Assembly (NCBI GenBank): GCA_030527645.1
Contig: JAUNAJ010000008.1
Location: 1 to 64,000 of the forward strand
Reading direction: 5' to 3'
Length of the DNA stretch: 64,000 nt
Source of the DNA: Lachnospiraceae bacterium
Lineage (GTDB): Bacteria > Bacillota > Clostridia > Lachnospirales > Lachnospiraceae
Positions 54,067-61,228 of this stretch are shown piece by piece. The notes under the pieces are model-generated. The model worked only from the letters and a program-made list of their open reading frames with translations. It searched no databases and was not told where the DNA came from. A program made the translations under genes and the position numbers. The first letter of the stretch is position 1. Every line of letters begins with the position of its first letter.

Positions 54067-55026
54067 TTACAAGATTCTTCTCACTGTATTTATCCAAAGT
54101 TCCAGCTGGATCCGGACATAATTTCCCAGATACTTCCACTGAAAACGAATTTTCCTGTTTTTTCTTCGACTGCAGAGAGCCGCTCCCTTTAACAGCCCGG
54201 AGAGATATTCTCCTCCGAGACCCTTTCGTGTAAAAAACAGCCCCTTAATACCGAAGCCTGCCAGCAGCAGAGGCAGATTCAGAAGGATCTGCAGCAGGGG
54301 CATATTTTTATAGATCAGATAGATATTGTTACGGGCAGAATAGCCCGTCTTAAAGGTATTGTATCTGGATCCGGTTGTTCCGCTTCCCACATGATAGACC
54401 TTAGCAGAGGGAATGTACCAGTTTTCATATCCATGGACTCTGGCTCTGTATCCCAGATCCATGTCCTCCAGATACGCAAAATGGGCCTCATCAAAAAGCC
54501 CGATCTTTTTTAACAGATCCATTCGATAGACGGCCGCACCGGCACAGGAAGAAAATATCTTCCCTTCCTTCTCATACTTCTCAACAGACTGATCCTTGCC
54601 TCTTGCGAAGGCCCAGCCCAGCGCACAATAGTAATTTCCGGCATCGTCAATTTTTGTTTTATCGTGATATTGTATCAGCTTTCCGGTTGCAGAGAAAGCC
54701 TTTTTATGTTTTTTTATTCCTTTCAGAAGCTCTTCCACAAAGGCCGGGAATACCTCGGTGTCATTGTTCAGCAGAAGTACATAGGGAGTTTTCACCCTTC
54801 TGATCCCGGCGTTGACTGCACCGCAGAAGCCGGTATTTTCCGGAAGACAGAGAAGCTCTGCCTCCGGATAGTTTTCCTTAACAAAGGCGACACTTTCATC
54901 CTGGGAGCCATTGTCCACAAGAAGAACGGAAAATGCCTGACAGGTCTGTCTGCGCAGTGCATCCAGACAGATCTTCAAATATTTCATTCCATTGTAATTA
55001 GGGATGACAATTGTTACTTCCTTCAT
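54067..55026 (-). CDS. family 2 glycosyltransferase
   Basis: 319-residue GT2 of the rhamnosyltransferase/GT2 WbbL type: VTIVIPNYNGMKYL, DNGSQDES, LLNNDTEV, SCAGAAVYR and YLEDMDLGYRA. The C-terminal ~70 residues contain a hydrophobic, membrane-associated segment (about 245-265). The start is the ATG 12 bp after the upstream stop, with GTGGAG upstream; a GTG-initiated frame four codons longer begins at the stop. It lies between the 605-residue glycosyltransferase and LCP genes in one operon. Confidence 0.9.
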   Translation of the reverse strand: MKEVTIVIPNYNGMKYLKICLDALRRQTCQAFSVLLVDNGSQDESVAFVKENYPEAELLCLPENTGFCGAVNAGIRRVKTPYVLLLNNDTEVFPAFVEELLKGIKKHKKAFSATGKLIQYHDKTKIDDAGNYYCALGWAFARGKDQSVEKYEKEGKIFSSCAGAAVYRMDLLKKIGLFDEAHFAYLEDMDLGYRARVHGYENWYIPSAKVYHVGSGTTGSRYNTFKTGYSARNNIYLIYKNMPLLQILLNLPLLLAGFGIKGLFFTRKGLGGEYLSGLLKGAALCSRRKNRKIRFQWKYLGNYVRIQLELWINTVRRIL

Positions 55027-55038
55027 ACCGAACTCCAC

Positions 55039-56856
55039 TTAAACTTTTGCCCGCAGTGAATAATTCCATTTGCTGAGGGTGAGATTGGGATTATACATAG
55101 GATCCCCTTTTTTCAGAAAATCGATCCAGCGGGTCCGCATGAATTCAATCTCACTCTGAAAACGGCGTACCTTCTCGGGACTGTCCTCTGCGCCCCTGGA
55201 TTTTGACTCATAGTGAATCATCTCTGCATGGGGATTGTACACGATTCTGCGGCCCGCCTGCACCGTGCGCAGACAGAGATCCACATCATTAAAGGCAACC
55301 GTAAGCTTTTCCTCGAATCCACCCAGAGAATCAAACAGCTTCTTCTCCATCATCATACAGGCTGCAGTCACTGCACTGGTATTCAGCTGAATGGATGCCT
55401 TATGCAGATAGCCGGACCGGCTGCCCGGCATGTTCAGGAAGGCATGTCCGGCAATTCCTCCGAGACCGACGATCACTCCCGCATGCTGAATGGTATGATC
55501 CGGATAATACAGCTTGCAGCCGCAGATTCCCACATCCGGCCTCTGGCAGTTTGCCAGCAGCTGTTCGATCCAGTCCGGACTCTGCACCTCGATATCATTG
55601 TTCAGGAACAGAAGATAGTCTCCCTTTGCTCTCCTTGCCGCAAAGTTGTTGATGGCAGAGTAATTGAATCCCTTTTTCCATCGCAGCAGGCGGATCCTGG
55701 GATCTGCTGCCAGGGTTCTGTAATAAGAAAACGTTGTTTCCTCTACACTGTTATTCTCAATGATCAGGATCTCGTAATTCTTATAGGTGGTTTTCTCCCG
55801 AATGGAGCGGATACAGGTCTCCAGCGTTTTTCTCTGATCTTTATTCGGAATCAGGATGGAGACAAGTGGTTCTCCCTGCACCTGATAGTTTACATCGTAA
55901 AAACCATAGTCCTTTGTGTGGGATACCTCGCCCTTCAGACCGACTCTTTTCAGATGCTCCTCCACCGCACGCTTTCCCGCATCGTAGGCATAAAGCTTGC
56001 TGGCCGGATTATCGGCAGTGGATGCCTTATGGGTTCTCCAGTGATACAGGATTCTCGGAACATGGGCAATGTGCTCAGCCTGCTCGGAGCAGCGGAATAT
56101 AAAATCATGATCCTGCGCTCCGTCAAATTCCTTTCGGAAGCCGCCCGCTTTCTCGATCAGCGACTTCTTCACCGTCAGGAAGTGACAGATGTAATTGTTG
56201 GACCGCAGAAGATCCGGGCTGAAATCCGGCTTCAGATGGGGCTGGTAGTGCTCACCCAGATCCGCCGTCACCTTATCCTCATCGGTGTAGACCATGTCCG
56301 CCTGCTCGTCTCGGATGCGAACTGCCACCTCGTATAGGCAGTCCGGAGCCAGCAGATCATCGTGATCCAGCAGTCCCACATAGGCTCCTGTGGCCATAAA
56401 GATCGCTGCATTCGTATTTTCTGCAATGCCTGCATTCTCTTTCAGATCCAGCACCCGGATCCTTTTATCATCTGCCTGATAACGATCAAGCACAGCCTTC
56501 ATCTGCCTGTCCTCCGGACTTGCATTGGCAATGCAGAGTTCCCAGAAGGGATAGGTCTGTGCCTGCAGAGAGTCCAGCAGCTGACACAGAAATTCCTCCG
56601 GTGTGTGATAGGCAGGAACCGCCACACTGATGGTCACCGGATTGTCCCAATGCACCCTTCGCTGCTTTTCCAGTTCTGCAGCGGATGCCTTATGCTCCTG
56701 GTACCAGGGTCCGTAGGGGACCTCCTCCGGTTCCATTCGTTCTGACAGACGGACCAGAAAGTCCTTTAAGCCATAGTGCTTCAGGTAAAGAAATCCTTTT
56801 TTAATTGTATAAGGCCGGATCTTCTTCGCGATTCGGATTACCTTTGATTGAGCCAT
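55039..56856 (-). CDS. two-domain family 2 glycosyltransferase, short paralog
   Basis: 605 residues. It lacks the long beta-rich N-terminus of the 21500 and 24056 proteins and begins with ~75 helical residues, then two GT2 domains: SVAVPAYHTPEEFL with DHDDLLAPDCLYE and YTDEDKV, and SILIPNKDQRKTL with LFLNNDIE and QHAGVIVGLGGIAGH. The second domain and C-terminus (SAVTAACMM, VAFNDVDLCL, HYESKSRG) are clearly homologous to the two long enzymes. It follows the WecE-like gene by 14 bp. Confidence 0.9.
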   Translation of the reverse strand: MAQSKVIRIAKKIRPYTIKKGFLYLKHYGLKDFLVRLSERMEPEEVPYGPWYQEHKASAAELEKQRRVHWDNPVTISVAVPAYHTPEEFLCQLLDSLQAQTYPFWELCIANASPEDRQMKAVLDRYQADDKRIRVLDLKENAGIAENTNAAIFMATGAYVGLLDHDDLLAPDCLYEVAVRIRDEQADMVYTDEDKVTADLGEHYQPHLKPDFSPDLLRSNNYICHFLTVKKSLIEKAGGFRKEFDGAQDHDFIFRCSEQAEHIAHVPRILYHWRTHKASTADNPASKLYAYDAGKRAVEEHLKRVGLKGEVSHTKDYGFYDVNYQVQGEPLVSILIPNKDQRKTLETCIRSIREKTTYKNYEILIIENNSVEETTFSYYRTLAADPRIRLLRWKKGFNYSAINNFAARRAKGDYLLFLNNDIEVQSPDWIEQLLANCQRPDVGICGCKLYYPDHTIQHAGVIVGLGGIAGHAFLNMPGSRSGYLHKASIQLNTSAVTAACMMMEKKLFDSLGGFEEKLTVAFNDVDLCLRTVQAGRRIVYNPHAEMIHYESKSRGAEDSPEKVRRFQSEIEFMRTRWIDFLKKGDPMYNPNLTLSKWNYSLRAKV

Positions 56857-56870
56857 ACTACTTCCCTGCT

Positions 56871-58004
56871 TTACTGAAATGCCGGAAAGGCATTGATTGC
56901 ATCTACCACCTGAGAAGCTTCCTCCAGGGTAAGTGCATAGTACATGGGCAGACGCATCAGCCGCTCACTTTCCACTGTGGTATGTCTGTCCTCTCCATGG
57001 AATCGGCCGAATTTCTTTCCTGCTGTCGCTCCGTGAAGCGGGATATAATGGAAGACAGCACAGATATCCTTCTCCCGCAGATAAGAGATCAGATCGGTTC
57101 GTGTTTCCAGATCCTTCAGTTTAATATAGTACATATGGGCATTATGCTCGCAGGATTTCGGCACAAAGGGCTGCTCGATCAGACCTCTGTCTGCAAGTGG
57201 CTTCAGGCCCTCATTGTAGAGATTCCAGACAGCTTTTCGCTGCCGGTCAATCTTGTCACTTGCCTCCAGCTGCGCATACAGATACGCCGCATTCATATCG
57301 CTGGGCAGGTAGGAGGAACCAAAATCCACCCAGGTATATTTGTCGATCTGACCACGGAAAAATTTGCTTCTGTCGGTTCCCTTTTCGCGGAGGATCTCCG
57401 CCTTCTCCAGGTATTTCGGATCCTGGAACAGAAGGGCACCGCCCTCACCCATGGTGTAGTTCTTTGTCTCATGGAAGCTGAAGCAGCCGAAATCACCGAT
57501 GGTTCCCAGTGCACGGCCTTTGTAGAAGGCATTTACACCCTGGGCTGCGTCCTCTACTACCAGAAGGTTGTGACGTTTTGCGATATCCATGATGGTGTCC
57601 ATCTCACAGGCAACTCCTGCATAATGAACCGGCACGATCACTTTTGTTCTGTCTGTGATAGCTTCCTCAATCTTCGTTTCATCGATATTCATTGTCTCCG
57701 GATGTACATCCACAAAGACGATCCTTGCCCCCTTCAGCACGAATGCATCTGCAGAGGATACAAAGGTATAGGAAGGCATGATCACCTCATCTCCGGGCTG
57801 AAGATCACAGAGATGTGCCGCCATCTCCAGAGCATGGGTACAGGAGGTGGTCAGCAGGGCATAGTTTGTGCCCAGCTTGTCCTTCATCCACTGAGAGCAT
57901 TTTTTTGTAAACTCACCATCTCCGCACAGTTTATTATTGGCAATTGCCTGCTGAATATACTTCATCTCTGTACCGACAAAGGCCGGTCTGTTAAAATCTA
58001 TCAT
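56871..58004 (-). CDS. dTDP-4-amino-4,6-dideoxy-sugar transaminase (WecE/RffA-like)
   Basis: PLP-dependent DegT/DnrJ/EryC1 aminotransferase, 377 residues. INFNRP-type opening (MIDFNRPAFVGTE), SCTHALEMAAHL, VEDAAQG, and the PLP lysine in SFHETKNYTMGEGG near residue 180 match the RffA/WecE group, which converts dTDP-4-keto-6-deoxyglucose to dTDP-4-amino-4,6-dideoxygalactose. The 4-keto substrate is available from RfbB. It lies between the SMR pair and the glycosyltransferases. The start has AAGGAG upstream. Confidence 0.92.
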   Translation of the reverse strand: MIDFNRPAFVGTEMKYIQQAIANNKLCGDGEFTKKCSQWMKDKLGTNYALLTTSCTHALEMAAHLCDLQPGDEVIMPSYTFVSSADAFVLKGARIVFVDVHPETMNIDETKIEEAITDRTKVIVPVHYAGVACEMDTIMDIAKRHNLLVVEDAAQGVNAFYKGRALGTIGDFGCFSFHETKNYTMGEGGALLFQDPKYLEKAEILREKGTDRSKFFRGQIDKYTWVDFGSSYLPSDMNAAYLYAQLEASDKIDRQRKAVWNLYNEGLKPLADRGLIEQPFVPKSCEHNAHMYYIKLKDLETRTDLISYLREKDICAVFHYIPLHGATAGKKFGRFHGEDRHTTVESERLMRLPMYYALTLEEASQVVDAINAFPAFQ

Positions 58005-58029
58005 ATATATCTCCTTTTCTCCGTCACAT

Positions 58030-58380
58030 TCAGGTGATGGAGTATACTAATATTCCGATTATGATCAGAGCAAGTCCCAGCAGTTTTTTTCTGCTGAACC
58101 GTTCCTTTAACAAAAAGAATCCCATGACCGACACATAGATATAACTGGTGGATTCCAGGATCGGCTGCATGGACAGCGGCACCTTCCTGAGAGCCACCAT
58201 CGTCAGTATGGTGGAAAGGAAGAATAATCCATAGGAGAAAATGACGCGGAAGTTCAGATACTCCTTCAGCGTACTTTCGTACGTTTTATTTGCAGCGGTT
58301 TTCAGAATGATCTGCGAGACTGCCGAAATAAAGACAGATACCAGCAGGATCACCACATATACAGAATAACTACTCTCCAT
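58030..58380 (-). CDS. SMR/EamA-type four-span transporter subunit (second)
   Basis: 116-residue, four-span protein with the EamA/SMR fold (QIILKTAANKT, SMQPILESTSYIYVSVMGFFLLKERF). Its start codon lies inside the previous gene, overlapping by 11 bp, so the two are translationally coupled and probably form a heterodimer, as ArnE/ArnF do. Together with the amino-sugar transaminase gene, a role in flipping or exporting a lipid-linked amino-sugar is plausible but not shown. Confidence 0.83.
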   Translation of the reverse strand: MESSYSVYVVILLVSVFISAVSQIILKTAANKTYESTLKEYLNFRVIFSYGLFFLSTILTMVALRKVPLSMQPILESTSYIYVSVMGFFLLKERFSRKKLLGLALIIIGILVYSIT

Positions 58381-58774
58381 CTGCCGTCACCACCAGGAAT
58401 ATACCCGCAAAGATAATTCCTGCACCCAGAATCATGTTCCAGGTGATCCTTTCGTTAAATAAAAGGCTTCCCCATACCATTCCCCAGATCAGACTGACCG
58501 GTTTGTTGGCATAGGCCACCGTCAGCGGCATACGCTTCAGGATCTGCTGCCAGATCACAGCGTAGCCGAACATAATCACAAGCACCATTCCGTACCAGAA
58601 AATGAACGGAAGGCTCATAAATTCAGACAGAGCAGCCTTTTTTGAGCATACCCCGCTGAGGGAAGAAAACAGAAGACTTACATGCAGCAAAAGCAGCACC
58701 CAGATCGGTGTCCTCTTTTTTTCTGTTAATTTTGTCATATGCAGTTCACACTTTCCTGATATTAAATCAACCAT
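58370..58774 (-). CDS. SMR/EamA-type four-span transporter subunit (first)
   Basis: 134-residue, four-span EamA/SMR-like protein (LLLHVSLLFSSLSGVCSKKAA, VAYANKPVSLIWGMVWGSLLFNERI). It overlaps the second subunit by 11 bp. The start is uncertain: the ATG used has GGGGAG about 12 nt upstream, while an ATG 12 codons further in (58738) would give a protein beginning just before the first span, with AGGAAAG upstream. Sits 65 bp after the ATP-grasp fusion gene. Confidence 0.78.
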   Translation of the reverse strand: MVDLISGKCELHMTKLTEKKRTPIWVLLLLHVSLLFSSLSGVCSKKAALSEFMSLPFIFWYGMVLVIMFGYAVIWQQILKRMPLTVAYANKPVSLIWGMVWGSLLFNERITWNMILGAGIIFAGIFLVVTADGE

Positions 58775-58839
58775 TCAGGTACCTGCTCCCCTGTAACCTG
58801 TTCAGAGCATGCATTCGCATGAAATCAATCCCATTGATT

Positions 58840-60987
58840 TCACGCAAATACTCCGGTCTCCAAAGCATCAAAAAACAGGGGAGTTCCGCCGGTATGCAGG
58901 AACAGGATATTCTTACCCTGTACATGATGACTCTTCAGATATTCCTGCATGCCCCGGAAGGCCTTGCCGGTATAGGTTCCGTCCAGATTCATGCCATCCT
59001 TCAGATAGGCTTCCCGGATCACCTGTCTGATCTCCTCGTTCTCGCAGCCATAGCCCCCGGCAAGATAAGAATCCTCCACAAGGATCTCGGGAGCACAGCA
59101 GAGCCGGTAGGGGGCATCATATTTTCTCTGATATTCCTTCAGATTCTCCGCAATGACCGCCGATGCCCGCTGGGAGGTTCTGGTCACTGAAATTCCCACG
59201 ATGGTTCTCTCATCTCCGTCCATGGCATGGGCTGCCACCAGACCAGACTGGGTACTATTCGTACTGGTCGCAAGGAAGATATAGTCAAAATGCATGCCCA
59301 TCGCAGCTTCCTGCTGACAGATCTCTCTGTAAACATCCACATAGGCTCTCATGGGTGTGGTTTCATTGCCTTTTCCGTAAATATCCCCGTGAATATAGTA
59401 GGGAACATGTCCCTGTGCAGTGAGATCATCCATTGCCTGCTGTACAGCTGCTGCAATTCCATCCTTATGACAGCGGTATTCCTTCACGCCGGAAGCCCGG
59501 ATCAGAGTCATATTGCAGCTTTTTTCCTCCGGATCGATATCGTCCACCATATGGATCATGCTGCAGGGAATCCCCTTCTTCAGACAGGCTGCCGAAAGGA
59601 TCCTGCAGAGATTGGAATGGTAGCCTCCGTACAGGATCATGGCATCCGCACCCTTTCGCTCCATATCCTCCAGATAATACTGGGCAAAGCGAACCTTGTT
59701 GCCTCCAAAGGAGAATGGAATCGTGTCCTCTCTTTTACAGAAGATCCGATTATCCGCGTACGCGCTGAGCTCCATGATGGGTGTATCTATGAGAGGAAGA
59801 TCCCCCTCCAGTCTCAGACTGATCCGATCAAGGATTTCCCGAAGCCGTCTTTCGCACTGTGTCAGGGAGGTTCCTTTCAGGATTACCTGTCCGATCCTGT
59901 CCCGTCCGTTTGTATAGGGCTGAACAGAGTCTCCCGGCTGTATATTGAAGGACAGATCAAGCACATCTTCCGATGGGAGGTTTCTGTTTATGATCTCCCG
60001 GACAATCCCCTTTCGGTCTGCCATCAGTGTATGGGTCAGATTCGGTGTTTTCGGAACATCCCCGGTAAACCAGGAGGATACATCCTCTCCAACTGCCAGG
60101 CGCAGGATCATCTCATAATAATCCAGCCCGTAATAGATGCCGGTCATTTCGGAAAGGCCGGTGGCTCCGGAGCGTCCGGTCAGCTCGATTACATATACCT
60201 TTCCGTCCCGTTTAATAAAATCACAGTTTACGGGACAATTGTCCAGTCCCAGTGCCCGAATGGCTTTTTTCGTCTGCTCCCGCACCTGTGCACCAAGTGC
60301 TGCTTCCTCCCGGAAGGGAACCGAGTGCCCAACGGGGGTGGGAGTGGTCACCTGAAAGGCTTCAATATTATTCGGAAGCATAAACAAAACCTTTCCGTTC
60401 TGGATCATTGCCTCTACACCGAATATCTCACCTTCAATAAATTCTTCCACCAGACAGTAATCCTTCTGTGTGGCTTCCATGCTTTTGTGAAAATTTTCTC
60501 TGGCTTCTTCTCTGGTATTGCTTCGGAAGATTCCTCTGCTGCCCATCTGATCCACTGCCTTCAGGATCACAGGAAACGGAAGCTGATCCAGAGCGGTCTC
60601 CAGCTCCTCTTCGTTGTGAATACAGAAAAACTGTGCGGTCTGCACACCTGCAGACACAAGCGCTTTTTTCATCTCAAACTTATTGCCGGCCCGATCTGCA
60701 GCTTCACGGGAAGGTCCGGGGATATGACACCGTTCACTGATGGCTCCGATGGAACGCATGCCCAGATCCAGGCCGCAGGTACAGACACCGTCCAGATGCA
60801 GTCCCTCTGCTATGGCAGCGCACTCCTCCGGATCGGCAATATTCATATATGCTGTCTCATCAGCCAGCTCAAACCCCGGATAGGGTCCGGGGATACTGCC
60901 TGCAATGGTCTCAATTCCAAGTCTCTCTGCTGCCTCATACAGAGGCGTCTGCGTATAGCTGGCGCCAAGAACCAATACTCTTTTCAT
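58840..60987 (-). CDS. ATP-grasp ligase fused to PLP-dependent (ACC deaminase/D-cysteine desulfhydrase-like) enzyme
   Basis: A 715-residue fusion. Residues 1 to ~395 are an ATP-grasp carboxylate-amine ligase-like domain (LVLGASYTQTPLYEAAERLG, VILKAVDQMGSRGIF, LVEEFIEGEIFGVEA, VYVIELTGRSGATG). From ~400 there is a fold type II PLP domain with SFGGNKVRF, whose Lys would bind PLP, and GGYHSNLCRILSAACLKKG, as in ACC deaminase and D-cysteine desulfhydrase. The two could supply and ligate an amino acid in series. The donor and acceptor are unknown; a carboxylate-to-amine bond on the 4-amino-sugar made next door is one possibility. It heads the operon behind the promoter at 61131. Confidence 0.82.
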   Translation of the reverse strand: MKRVLVLGASYTQTPLYEAAERLGIETIAGSIPGPYPGFELADETAYMNIADPEECAAIAEGLHLDGVCTCGLDLGMRSIGAISERCHIPGPSREAADRAGNKFEMKKALVSAGVQTAQFFCIHNEEELETALDQLPFPVILKAVDQMGSRGIFRSNTREEARENFHKSMEATQKDYCLVEEFIEGEIFGVEAMIQNGKVLFMLPNNIEAFQVTTPTPVGHSVPFREEAALGAQVREQTKKAIRALGLDNCPVNCDFIKRDGKVYVIELTGRSGATGLSEMTGIYYGLDYYEMILRLAVGEDVSSWFTGDVPKTPNLTHTLMADRKGIVREIINRNLPSEDVLDLSFNIQPGDSVQPYTNGRDRIGQVILKGTSLTQCERRLREILDRISLRLEGDLPLIDTPIMELSAYADNRIFCKREDTIPFSFGGNKVRFAQYYLEDMERKGADAMILYGGYHSNLCRILSAACLKKGIPCSMIHMVDDIDPEEKSCNMTLIRASGVKEYRCHKDGIAAAVQQAMDDLTAQGHVPYYIHGDIYGKGNETTPMRAYVDVYREICQQEAAMGMHFDYIFLATSTNSTQSGLVAAHAMDGDERTIVGISVTRTSQRASAVIAENLKEYQRKYDAPYRLCCAPEILVEDSYLAGGYGCENEEIRQVIREAYLKDGMNLDGTYTGKAFRGMQEYLKSHHVQGKNILFLHTGGTPLFFDALETGVFA

Positions 60988-61130
60988 ATCGTCTCTTCTT
61001 TCGTCGATCTTATTTATGTGGCAGTCACTTTCAGAGCACAGCGCACAGATTTCTAATCGAACCTGCTGTCACTCACCGCCTGAAGCGGACCTGCTGCTTC
61101 GCCCTGTATAGTAACACAATTTTACACTCT

Positions 61131-61159
61131 AGTATAACATGAATATTTTTGTGCTTCAA
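61131..61159 (-). promoter_or_regulatory. promoter of the ATP-grasp operon
   Basis: TTGAAG (61154-61159) and TATACT (61131-61136), 17-bp spacing on the minus strand, leaving a ~140-nt leader that contains several short inverted repeats (e.g. GAAGC/GCTTC). Confidence 0.75.
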
Positions 61160-61168
61160 GCCCGATGC

Positions 61169-61198
61169 TTGCCCCCCTATTTCTTCCTATGGTATACT
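61169..61198 (+). promoter_or_regulatory. promoter of the YfhO-like gene
   Basis: TTGCCC (61169-61174) and TATACT (61193-61198), 18-bp spacing, about 30 nt before the start codon and only 10 bp from the -35 of the divergent promoter. Confidence 0.6.
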
Positions 61199-61228
61199 TT
61201 ACATAATAATGTATAAAGGAGTCTTTCC

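Noticed and set aside
59227-61056. Long open frame of 609 codons on the plus strand
   Set aside because: It lies antisense to the ATP-grasp/PLP fusion gene, has no recognisable domain and no good ribosome site, and looks like a by-product of codon bias.
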